Part shown: positions 24,453-34,590 of the stretch, one piece after another
How the letters are laid out: each line of letters begins with the position of its first letter
Position numbering within the stretch: the stretch's first letter is position 1
Assembly: GCA_021399435.1 (NCBI GenBank)
Contig: JAJTUP010000006.1
Location: 1,302,001-1,366,000, forward strand
Source of the DNA: Diaporthe sp. PMI_573
Taxonomy: Eukaryota > Ascomycota > Sordariomycetes > Diaporthales > Diaporthaceae
DNA: 64,000 nucleotides
Direction of reading: 5' to 3'
Program-made: the position numbers and the translations under genes
Notes under the pieces: model-generated
Seen by the model: only the letters and a program-made list of their open reading frames with translations
Told to the model about the DNA's origin: nothing
Database searches by the model: none

Positions 24453-25295
24453 GCGTCTGCTACTTCTCTCTCACGGCGTGGTGTCACGGCTTTCTCTTTG
24501 CTGCATGGATGGGTTGGTTTAATGGGTACCGGGGCTCAGTCAGAGCTCGTTAGGGGCCAAAGTCCCAGAAGGTTCGCGATGAGCCCTCACTGGCGTCAGT
24601 GGAAAATAAAATCGTGACGAATTTTACTCATGAAATGAATGATACCACCTCTTTGACAATCGTGCGTGCTGTATGTCTCCGGTCTTGTGTGTTCAAATTT
24701 AAGCCCAAGTCCAGAAGAGATCATCCTCCGGGGCCGGCACACCCAATCTCATTGAAGCAAGCGACGGCTCCTGTTGTTTGATAAATCTGTTTGCCCGAAG
24801 TGCCCTGATGACCATGCCAACCTGTTCCAGAACGATTCGGGATGAAGGCGACGTAACAATCATCAACTGGGTCTCAGTAGAAGCAAGCATGGAAGGGTTT
24901 TGCCGACTGCAGGGTTGGTGCTAGGTTGCCCAGCAATCCAACATTTTGGGGCGCTGCTACCGGCGGCCCTGGAGAAAAGTTGCGTCATACTGGAAGTGCT
25001 TCACAGCTCCCCTCCTTGCCAGCAAATGGTGCCGACTCTTTTAGTCGGGACTAAACGTGTGCTGTTCCGGCTGTTAAGTGTAAAACCCACCAGAAACATC
25101 ACAATCGCAGGCAACCGACGCCTTGTAGTTTGTGCAGCTCCATATCCGAGGGCCACGCGCCTACGCCACCAGGTCCGCGACGAACATACCCAACATCGTG
25201 CACCGCCTTGCAGCTCCTGCACCGCCGATCCGAACCGCTTGTCCGCATACGCGCGGCATAGTCGAAGGAGTCTGTCTGGCACCACGTCTCTGAAG
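24453..25295. other. Intergenic region rpl3 to NuiA-like gene
   Basis: This contains the rpl3 3' flank (AT-rich around 24600-24660) and the upstream region of the next gene. No additional gene is seen. Confidence 0.5.
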
Positions 25296-25902
25296 ATGGC
25301 GACGGACGACGAATACATGGACTTCCTGAACAAGGCCAACGAGGACCCGGGCCAGGGCTCGGCCTCAACCCAGGCACAGGGGGGCCAGGCAAAGAAGGAG
25401 CTCAAGGCGGCGGACCGCGGGGCAGACATACCACAGCCACTGGTCAAGGCTACCAAGGATGCCTTCTACATGTCTGATTCGGACGAGCCGTTCGTGCCTG
25501 TGTCCCTGGCGTGGGAAAAGGGCGAGGGCTTGCCCGACGAGGGTGCGTTGATTACTTTTCTCTTTTGTCCCTCCGGGCCCCCGCGTCAAGCTCGGTTTCC
25601 GTTCTCAGGATACAACACACACTAACTGCTCCGTTCTCTGTGCAGAGGAGATTGCCAAGCTGGTCGAGCACTGGGATCCTGCGAAGGCCGAGGTTGAGAT
25701 CTTGGACCCCGTCGACTGGGACAGAAACGGGCAGTACAAGGAGGTCATCGATGCGGTCAGCGAGGCCGGGAAGGGTAACGACGTTCGGGTATACCGCATC
25801 GTCAAAGACAAATCGAGGTTGGAATACTTTGTGGTGACGAGGGCAGGAGAGGGCAAGGGCGCCAGGCTGGTCGGCGTCAAGGCGTTGGCGATTGAGAGCT
25901 AA
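25296..25902 (+). CDS. Small conserved fungal protein, NuiA (nuclease A inhibitor)-like
   Basis: Exons 25296-25542 and 25646-25902 (intron 103 nt, GTGCGT to TGCAG) give 167 residues. Residues 1-50 are polar and low in complexity. The conserved part begins at LVKATKDAFYMSDSDEPF and ends with VRVYRIVKDKSRLEYFVV and ARLVGVKALAIES. The pattern of a Ser-Asp/Glu-Ser-Asp-x-Pro-Phe motif and a C-terminal Leu-x-Gly-x-Lys-x-x-x-x-Glu strand resembles the nuclease A inhibitor-like fold. In cyanobacteria NuiA binds and blocks a DNA/RNA non-specific nuclease. Similar fungal proteins are widespread but, to my knowledge, without assigned function. No signal peptide or membrane segment is visible, so a cytosolic or nuclear location is inferred. 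Confidence 0.75.
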
Positions 25903-26387
25903 GATGGACGGATTTCAAGCATTGCGAGACGAATTATGAGCGTATGAGCGTACTCAACTTTTACTACCTAACTACTTGCATCCTTTTGAATGCCTTCGAT
26001 ATCATGCGATGTGACTTGCTCGCCGTTGCATGCTATTGTTCACCACGTATTCCTAGGCTTGCACAATTGCTCCAGGAGAGCTTTGCGTGTGTGACCTCGT
26101 GAAGAGCTTCCAATACCCCTCCAACCACTCTCTGTTCAGGGCCCAGCTGCCCCGCCTCGGCCACAAACCTAGCGCCCTGTTCCCTGGAATTGCCGCTGGA
26201 GGACACCCTGCGGCCCTGCGGCCCTGCCGGCTTGCTTGACATTCAACGGTGCAACGCAGCACCAAGCTCACACCTCCCCACCGACCTGGACTGCGAGTGA
26301 GTCAGCGAGAACCCACCCAGCTCACGACGCCGGTTCAGTGAGTCCTTTCATTGAATCGAGAGGGCCCCATATTTCTGGCTCAAAAAG
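25903..26387. other. Upstream region of the anthranilate synthase gene
   Basis: This 485-base interval holds the 3' flank of the NuiA-like gene and the promoter of the next gene, including the CPC1-type site at 26298-26304. No other feature is apparent. Confidence 0.55.
26298..26304 (+). promoter_or_regulatory. GCN4/CPC1-type binding site (TGAGTCA)
   Basis: A perfect TGASTCA heptamer lies 84 bases upstream of the anthranilate synthase ATG. A half-matching TGAGTCC lies nearer, at 26339-26345. In fungi the bZIP factors GCN4, CPC1 and CpcA activate tryptophan genes through this element under amino-acid starvation. Function here is inferred from sequence and position. Confidence 0.65.
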
Positions 26388-28241
26388 ATGAGTGTCCGAG
26401 TGAGTTATTCACAGCAAGTTCCTCCTGGCATGTCAAAGATGGCACACACTAACCCAACCTTCCAGGACCAGATCGTCCCGTCGCTGGACACGGTGAAGGA
26501 TGTGCTGGCCAAGCAGCACGGCCCCAAGAAACCCAACCTGGTGCCGCTGTACGGTCAGATCTCTTCGGACCTGATCACGCCCTCTTCGGCGTACCTGAAG
26601 GTCGTGGCTCACACGAAGTCTCCGTACTCTGTCCTCTTTGAGAGCGCTGCGTCGGAGCAGGTCGGCCGGTACAGCTTCGTCGGTGCAGGCCCCAGGAAGA
26701 TCCTCAAGACCGGCGAGGGTCACGGCGAGTCCTGCGATCCACTCCCTGCGCTGGAGGAGGAACTCTCTCAGTATGTCGTTGCTGAGGTCCCGGACCTGCG
26801 GTTGCCCCCTCTGACGGGCGGTGCCATTGGATACATCGGATATGACTGCGTCAGGCAAGTAGCTTCACGTGCTCCGGGCGAGCGCCGTCACTGACTGACG
26901 AGTGGGCCTGTAGGTATTTTGAGCCCAAGACAGCTCGACCTATGAAGGATGTTCTGCAGATCCCGGAGTCACTCTTCCATTTCTATGATACCATAATTGC
27001 CTTTGACCGCTTCTTTGGCGTTATCAAGGTCATCACCTACCTGAGGGTGCCGGAGGACCCGGCCGACATTGACAGCGAGTACGCCAAGGCGACCAATGTC
27101 ATCGAGGAACTTGTTGGCGTCCTGGAGGCCCCCGAGACTCCCTTGCCGGATCAGAAACCCATCCAGCTGGGTCGTGAATACACGTCCAACATTGGCCAGG
27201 ATGGATACGAAAGCCATGTCAAGAATCTGAAGAAGCACATTGTTGTGGGAGACATCATCCAGGCCGTGCCATCGCAACGCTTTGCTCGGCCCACGGATCT
27301 GCACCCTTTCAACATCTACAGGCACCTTCGCACTGTCAACCCTTCGCCGTATTTGTTTTTCATCGATAACGGAGACTTCCAGATCATTGGTGCATCACCG
27401 GAACTGCTCGTCAAGGAGGAGGCCGGGCGGATCATAACCCACCCCATAGCCGGCACTGTCAAGCGAGGCAAGAACCCCGAGGAGGACGAGCGCCTGGCCG
27501 CTGAGCTGGCAAACTCCCTGAAGGACCGCGCAGAACACGTCATGCTGGTCGACCTGGCGCGCAACGACGTCACGCGCGTCTGTGATCCGATGGAGACCCG
27601 GGTCGACAGGCTGATGGTCGTAGAGAAGTTCTCGCACGTCCAACACCTCGTGTCTCAGGTCTCGGGTGTTCTCCGGCCAGGCATGACCAGATTCGACGCC
27701 TTCCGCTCCATATTTCCCGCCGGCACGGTGTCTGGAGCGCCCAAAGTCAAGGCCATGGAGCTGATCGCGGAGCTGGAGAAGGAGAAGCGTGGCGTCTATG
27801 CTGGTGCGGTCGGGTACTTTGGCTACGGCAGCGTGACTCCTGCTGGGCTGGAGAAAGAGGGAGCTATGGACACGTGCATAGCTCTTCGCACAATGATGAC
27901 CAAGGATGGCGTGGCGTACCTCCAGGCTGGTAAGATCGCAATCTACCCAGACTCCCACACGGTGTCTCATAACTAACATATTCTAGGTGGTGGTATTGTG
28001 TTTGACTCGGACCCGTATGATGAGTGGGTGGAGACAATAGTAAGTCAACGCATTTTCTGGCCTGCCAAGGAACAACTTCATTCAGCAACCCATTGTCGTT
28101 GGTCACGTTTGGTCACAGCCTATCAAGTAGCACAGAGCGCATTCTGACAACTGCTCACAGAACAAACTTGGCGCAAATATGCAATGCATCACCTCCGCCG
28201 AAAAGATATACGTGGGTCGTCAGGCGAAGGGAACGCAGTAG
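26388..28241 (+). CDS. TRP2: Anthranilate synthase component I
   Basis: Five exons: 26388-26399, 26466-26854, 26914-27929, 27987-28039 and 28161-28241, encoding 516 residues. The enzyme converts chorismate plus glutamine-derived ammonia to anthranilate, the first step of tryptophan synthesis. The N-terminal domain has the Trp-feedback region (YSVLFESA, GRYSFVGAGP). The catalytic domain has GDIIQAVPSQRF, GASPELLV, ITHPIAGTVKRGK, LVDLARNDV, GTVSGAPKVKAMELI and GAVGYFGYG. The first coding exon (MSVR) is 12 nt. Its 66-nt intron has a CACTAAC branch site and could be read through in frame without a stop, so a longer N-terminus is a second option. Intron 2 uses a GC donor (AG|GCAAGT). The last short exons restore IVFDSDP and ANMQCITSAE. 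The CPC1-type site suggests general amino-acid control. Confidence 0.95.
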
Positions 28242-28409
28242 AGGACAAGATCCACCATCGGAGCATTTAAGGATCTCAATTAATATCTATGAGATTTCTC
28301 AAAAGAGAGCCAATAAAATTCCAATGCCTGCGTCACAGCTTGTCTTTCTTCGCAATGAGGGCGAGAGCGATGCCAACTATTTCGCCACCAGGGTGGGTCA
28401 ATTGATCAA

Positions 28410-29278
28410 TCAAGCAGGCTTGGTTACTGTCTCGGCGCCCTGGTCGTGCCACTTGCCAGATAGGTCTCCCGGGGGGTCGACTTTCTGCAGCCCATCGAGC
28501 TTCTTGAACTCCAGTGTATCGAGATCAATGCCGTTGAAAGTGCGCGCCTACAAGTTAGATTCAAATCCATTAGCCATTTCCGCCCACACTTGCACAAACA
28601 CAAATGTGCACACACACACACTCTCTCTCTCTCTCTCGAAGCGAAGAGAGAGAAGAAAAACCCCTTTTTGGCAGCAGACTTACACTGATTCCATATCCGC
28701 CGAACTCGGGCTTGCAGGAGTCCCGGAAGTCAATGCCCAGGCTGGCGCCGCACTTCCCGCAGAACATCTGGTCTTTCTCCTTGGTATTGAAGCGATACCT
28801 CTGCACCTGTGACTCGCCGTCGCCGTGGAACTTGACGTCCTCGCGATCGGGGTCTTTTTTTGTTCCAAGAGGAGTCGTCAGCGAGCCAATCCATACATAC
28901 ACATCTACATACATGCATATGCCCGAACCTGTGGCCTTGGTATGTAGGTTGTAGCGCTTCGTCGGGCTGGGACTGGCCTAGGCTGGATTGTTGGGCTCTT
29001 GGACTTACACACGAGCAGGTAGCCGAATCGGCGGCAGGCGGAGCAGTTGCACTGGAGCGGCTTGTACTCGGGCAGCGGGGGCGACAGCGTGACGCTGAAC
29101 GTGATGTAACCGCAGTGGCAACCCGCCTCCTGATGTGTGTTAGTCACCTGCTGCGGAGCCTAAAGTGTTGCATTCTGGAACATTCCAAAACATGAAAGAC
29201 GGGGATCCGTGGGAGGAGATGAGTGACGCTTACGTAGGTCTGCTTGGGCTTCTCCGAGGGCTCGACTCCGGTCGACAT
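28410..29278 (-). CDS. GFA-domain (glutathione-dependent formaldehyde-activating enzyme/CENP-V-like) zinc protein
   Basis: Four exons: 29234-29278, 29009-29129, 28684-28853 and 28410-28547, giving 157 residues. The zinc ligands expected for the family are all present: CHC in GCHCGYITFSV, CNCSACRR, and CGKCGASLG. The linking strand YLLVYPDREDVKF appears only when intron 2 is removed, which supports the splice sites. GFA proteins bind zinc and often glutathione adducts. The prototype speeds S-hydroxymethylglutathione formation, but most fungal members have unknown substrates. Intron 3 carries a CA/CT microsatellite. The gene is convergent with anthranilate synthase, with 168 bases between the stop codons. 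No targeting signal is seen. Confidence 0.9.
28609..28637. repeat. Compound CA/CT dinucleotide microsatellite
   Basis: A CA repeat runs directly into a CT repeat inside intron 3 (28548-28683) of the GFA-domain gene. Confidence 0.9.
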
Positions 29279-30609
29279 GGTGCTGGCGGCGAGGTTGGAA
29301 GTCGGGGAGGGAGCAGGGCAGACTCTTGAGTGACTGTTGATGCTGGCCTGTTTTGGAATATGCAGATAGATAGTCAATTTGGTCCGCGGTAATGCTGTTG
29401 TTAAGTATTTACCGGGTGTTTACGGCCCGTTGAGGGGTACCTGGACAAGACGATTATCTATGGCGAACTGATATTGTATACATGGATGTCTTGGGGTGTA
29501 ATTGGTTTAACACGTAGATAACGTACGGGTGGCCCGTCACTGTTGATATGTTGTCGTAGCCAGGCACCCAGACGATGGACTTGATTGTGTAAGCGCGCCC
29601 AGATCGTGCAGACCCACATCCAAAGGGCGTGCCAGCACGGGAAAGGCAGGTCTGTCTCACCAGGAGTAAGCACTACTGTCTGGGGATGTTTACCTAGTCC
29701 ACGTACGTACGATGCTGGGGATGACCCTCAAGGGTCCCTCCATGTCATTTCACAGACTCGTACGCGTTGTGATAAATAAAAGTTGGCATCTTATGTAACA
29801 GGCATGCCTGTCTTGCATGCAGGCTGGCAGACCATGTTCCCCCGGGCCCAGGTTTCGGATCCTACAAGCCTTGCTCGCGTGTCCGCTATACGGCCACAGC
29901 ATCTATAGTAGACCACCTGGGCAGTGCCCACTGCCCAACCTGCTATGGGATAAATCTCCTACTGAATAACCTCCTGTAGGATAACCTCCTATCCTCTTAT
30001 AGGATACCCTCCTTCCCTCCTATAGGATAACATCCTATAGTAAGACTTCTAAACCTCATGTGGGAAAACCTCCTGTAGGATACCCTCCTGTGAGATACCG
30101 TATGGGATAACCTCCAATAGGTAACCGGTGAGAAGGCAAGTAAGCCGCAGGGGCTCTACAATGACGGCTAGAATTTCTTTTTAGGTATGTGACTGTGTTA
30201 CTGTATTAATATTTGTGACTACTGTATGTGCATGACATATATGATTGCAATTCCTCTCTGATGTATTCACATGCTTGTTTCCAGTCTGGTATCTCTAGAT
30301 CAGCTGATCTATCACCCGATGCAGAGATGGATAGGCCCGCGCCGGTGTTAAGCATGTCTCTTCGTCTTCACCTTGTAGAATATGGGTTCTATGTTGTACG
30401 TCGCAACTTAGACATTATAGATTTATAAATCATCATGGACTGGTCGGCTCATACTATGCCGCACCAAGCTCTATATACATAAACCTCGAGTGGATATCAA
30501 TAAAAAATGCAGACCGCTGAGCTCATAATCTCATATCCGTGGACACCGCTCCCATAAACTATTCCCATGATTTTCTTCTTTTTCGTACACCCAGTCACTC
30601 AACATCAGA
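29279..30609. other. Intergenic region with AT-rich half
   Basis: This stretch is upstream of the GFA gene and downstream of the MFS gene. Its second half (29930-30530) is AT-richer than its surroundings and contains the minisatellite at 29947-30125. A 66-codon frame at 30228-30428 is not recognisable. Confidence 0.5.
29947..30125. repeat. Degenerate minisatellite based on GGATAACCTCCTATA-like units
   Basis: About ten diverged units of 14-20 bases share GGATAACCTCCT or GGATACCCTCCT, several flanked by TATAGG or TGTAGG. The units are variable in length, which suggests an old array. Confidence 0.75.
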
Positions 30610-32655
30610 CTAGACTGCCTCAGTGGCCTTATCGCCATCTTTCCGTGGCACAGCCGCCGTGACGGCATCATTACCGGCCCGCCCCTTGTCCTTCTCGGAC
30701 TCGACGTCCTCAGAGGCCTCTGCCCGGGGCGGGGCCGGGAACGAGGGGGCGATCTTGCTCTTGGCGCGGATCTTGTGGCCGTACAGGTAGAAGACCACGG
30801 GGATAGGCACCAGCACGGCGGCCACACAGCCCAGGAGCGTGGAGGCCCACTGGATGCCCATGCCGTTGAACATGTAGGTCGCGAAGAGGGGGAACCCAGC
30901 GCCGCACAGCGATCTCATGAAGGTGTTGCCGGCGATCGCGCTGGCGGCGAAGAAGAGGTAGGCGTCGACCAGGTAGTTCATGCTCTGCAGGAAGATGGAC
31001 ATGAGCCCGAAGCCGGTCAGCAGACCAGAAGCGGTGGGGACGATCCAGTGGATGTCGGCCCTGTATCCGGTCCAGCCGAACCAGAAGATGCCGCCCATGA
31101 AAGCTACGCCGCCGGCGATAACAGAGGGAAGACGCCACTCCGGGATGGGGATGCCGTTGTTGGATGTGAGCTTGCGCTGGTACCAGGGTTGTTGGGCCAG
31201 GACGACGACTCCGGCGATAAGTTCGCCGATGATCATGCCGAAGAAGCACAGCCCCGAGCTGCTGGACTTGAAGCCGTGGACACCGACGAAAACGAGAGGG
31301 TAGGCCGTCAGGAAAAGGTAAAGGATGCCTGGCAGAAATCTTGTTAGTAATTGTGACTTATTGGGCACGAGACGGGCGTGCGAGTTTTCTCCACAGTCGA
31401 AACTCACCATAGACAAATGACATATAGATAGAGAGAAGAAGCACAATTGGCTCCTGGAACAACAGCCTCATAGGACGCGAGAAGTTCTTCTCGACCAGCT
31501 CCCGGAAGTCGATCTCGATCTCCTCCTGCTTTGCGTGAATAAAGTGGTTCTGGGTCCTGCGACGCAGCTCGGCGGCCTTGGCTACCAGGATCTGCGGCGG
31601 GTAGGTCTCCTCGAGGAACAGAAGGTCCAGGCCGAAGCTGGCAAAGCCCATGAAGCTGGTGATGTACATGGTCCACCTCCAACCGAGGTAGCTCTCGACG
31701 ATGAAGCCACCGATGAAAGGGGCGAGCAAGGGGCCGGTGAAGACGGCCATGGAGAAGATGGTGATGGCGATGCCTCGGGTGGCGTTGTTAAACATGTCAG
31801 AGAAGACGGCGGCGACAACAGCCAGCGGGCAGGCGCCGAAGAAACCCGCGAAGAAACGGCAGATGAGGACTGTCTGGAGGTCCTTGGCCACGGCGGTCGC
31901 GATGGTGAAGATGGAGAAGCCGAACATGGACAGGACGAGGGGCATGCGGCGGCCCTTGAGCTCGGAGAGCGGCGCCCACAGGGTGGGGCCGAAGGCGAAA
32001 CCGAGGACGTAGAAGGAGACGCCGAGGATGCCCACCTCGGTGGACACGTTGAACTCGGCGGCGATGGCGCGGGTGCCGGCGGAGAAGATACTGGAGGTGA
32101 AGGCGGACGTGAGAGTGGTGAAGCCGAGCATTGCTGCGGTGAGGATCCTGTGCGGGTTTGGTCAGCAACAGCTTCGCCGGCAGGACGAGAGCATTGTGCG
32201 ACTGGTAATACTCACTTCTTCTTCAGAGGCCAGTTCTGGGCGTGGAGAGGGTCGTCCGGCCCGTCGAACTCGACGACATACTCGTCAGTGTCTAGGGGCG
32301 CGGGCAAGCTCTTGCCGGCGCCCATCGGGGGCAAGGGCCGCCTCGAGTCACGGGTGCGTGTGTTGCTCTTCCCCAGGCCGGCGCCGACGGTGTTGCTATG
32401 CTGACTCCTGGCAGTTTGTATGCGGTCGAGCTCCGTGGGATGACGCTCCAGGTCCCGTTGTGTCGAGACCCTGCTCATGCCGCCAGCGGTGGTTGGGCGG
32501 CCCCGGACAGAGCCATTGGAGGAGGTGGAGACGGAGGAAGCGCTCAGGACACGCTCGATCTCGTGAGAGGCGCGGCCGTTGTAGTTGCCAGCATCGACCT
32601 CGGCGGCGCTGATGCGACGGTCGAGGTCATCCTCCCAGCGCTGGTTCTCAGCCAT
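30610..32655 (-). CDS. MFS transporter, DHA1 drug/polyamine type
   Basis: Exons 32216-32655, 31408-32147 and 30610-31328 encode 632 residues. A 150-residue Ser/Arg-rich cytosolic N-terminus precedes DPLHAQNWPLKKK, the usual lead-in to helix 1 in fungal DHA1 proteins. Twelve hydrophobic segments follow. The antiporter loop motif is seen as LSELKGRRMPL, and the helix 5 region contains MAVFTGPLLAPFIGGFI followed by LGWRWTMYI. The family exports polyamines, azoles and other drugs by proton exchange at the plasma membrane (TPO/FLU1 relatives). Substrate cannot be told from sequence. The C-terminal tail is acidic and Lys-rich. Both introns (GTGAGT donors) join in frame with WPLKK|KILTAAMLGF and SFVYG|ILYLFL. 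Confidence 0.9.
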
Positions 32656-34590
32656 GGTGTTGGTGAGAGGCCTGCGCTATGTGTTGTAATATCTCTGGTC
32701 GTCTTTATCGTTAAGACAGATAGATGCCCCTATACGGGGGTCTGTTGGGGGTGGTCGTGATGTGTATGTCTCTTCTCTGTCTGTGAGTGAGATGGGCCTG
32801 TGTGGATGTGTGAATTATGTATAAGTGATCGTAGCTATGTCCTTTATGACGTAACTAAACCGAGTCAAGATGGAAGCTCAAGGTGAGATGGAAGTAATTG
32901 ATCAAAAGGACGGGTCACCGAGGAGACGGCTCAGCCCGGCTGATGGATATATATATGTATATATATTTCAAAAGAGTCAATTGAGGGTGGGACGCATTCT
33001 AGAACCCATCCACGCCACCGAACCAAAGCCCACCTGGACTGGGACGTCGGCGCAATTTCAATGTCCTCCTGTCCTCCTGTCCTCCTCCTTGGAGGGAGCT
33101 AGGACGGGCAAGGGCGAAAAAAAAACACACAACCTAGTGGAGCATGATTCGGACTAGAGCCTAGGAGAATCCGAGGACAGAGGGCCTGAGATCCAGATCC
33201 AGGCCCAGGACAGGGTGGGCTTAGGGCGTACAGTGAGCAAGGATCCGGGAGACAGCCGGTTGCTGAGCAAACCACCCACAATAGGTGCTATTGTATGTGG
33301 TAAGCCGGTCTTTTGTCAGTAAACTCCGACGCCACGCCAAGCTCTGGTTGACTCGGGCACGCACGGCACTGCAAGGCTTAGCCCCTTGGGCAAGCCTACA
33401 TTAGTCGGATCTCGCTGCTTCGCTCTTTTCGCTCACCACCGTCGTCGCATGTCGTCACTTGCTTACTGAGACTCATGACAACAAAACCCCAACAGACGGG
33501 CTGACGGGCTGATCACGGACTGGCAGACGGGGAAGCACACGGGCGGGCGGGCGGGCTGATAAGTCGGTGGAGGAAGTGGATGCAGGTTCCAAAGCCCCAC
33601 GGCCCGCGGTCAGGCAGCCTTCTGCAACGTTCCAAGGCTCTGTGCTTCGGTGTGTGGATCTGCAACTTGGTGCAGACGATGACTCCCAGCTGGTGATGGC
33701 CTGCTGTACTCCGTACATACACACAGACAGCAGTTATGGAGCAACCGTGGCAACTAGGCGACATGTCTCTATCTCAAACACATCTGCGTCAGAGTTTCTC
33801 AGCCCATATCCAAACTCTATTTATTGACACAGCAAATACAGTACAACATGATCTGCTGGCCACAAGATAGACGAGAGATAGCCTTCGCCAGGCCAGGGGT
33901 CGGGACCAGGACGAGCTCCCGAACCGGCACCGCAAGCCACACACGCCCACCCTCGGCGCTCGCGTTTGACAGGACAATGATCTACGTACGTCAAGCCTGC
34001 TTGGTGCCTCGGCCCGCAGAGGATTACTGTGTAAAAATGTCTGCCACGGCACCAAAGGCAAAAATGAGCAACCCCGGCCCCCCCACCGGCCCACTCAACG
34101 GGCCCGGGAACACAGGATTTCACCACACGATGCCAATCCCGACTCGGATATTCCGCGGCCGAATGTGCATTTCTCAGCTGTCAGACTCGTCCTGCTGGTT
34201 AAGGCGACAATATACACAGTAGAACATTCGATCCGGGGGGATAAAAGTTGCACCCGGTGTTAACACCTATTGCCGTTGTTTACCGTCCGAATCCGCCGCC
34301 CGGTATCCATCTTCTCCTTTTTGTCAGGCCGCCACCCCTGGCACATCGTGGGTATTTTTGATGCATGCGAGGCCCGGTGGCTCCATTCCCACTTCTATCC
34401 GCAATGCACGGCACTGCAACGTCGTGAGGAACCGCCCCACCGGGACCATGTGGGCTGCTTGGGCTGTTCGTAAAGTACACTAGGAGGTGGAGCACTTTGG
34501 CAGCAATATTGTTTTGTAATTTTCTATACTGCGTAGACACCACCAGTAGCCTGCACTGCTTGGTACTGGGAGGCAGGGGGGCAGAGGGCC
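32656..34590. other. Intergenic region between two MFS genes
   Basis: This is the promoter side of the DHA1-type gene, with a TATATATATG stretch near 32948. Repeated TGTCCTCC units lie near 33061-33083. No gene is supported. Confidence 0.5.

Noticed and set aside
30228..30428. 66-codon frame in the AT-rich patch, possibly a gene fragment
   Set aside because: It is short and shows no recognisable family. It could not be distinguished from chance.
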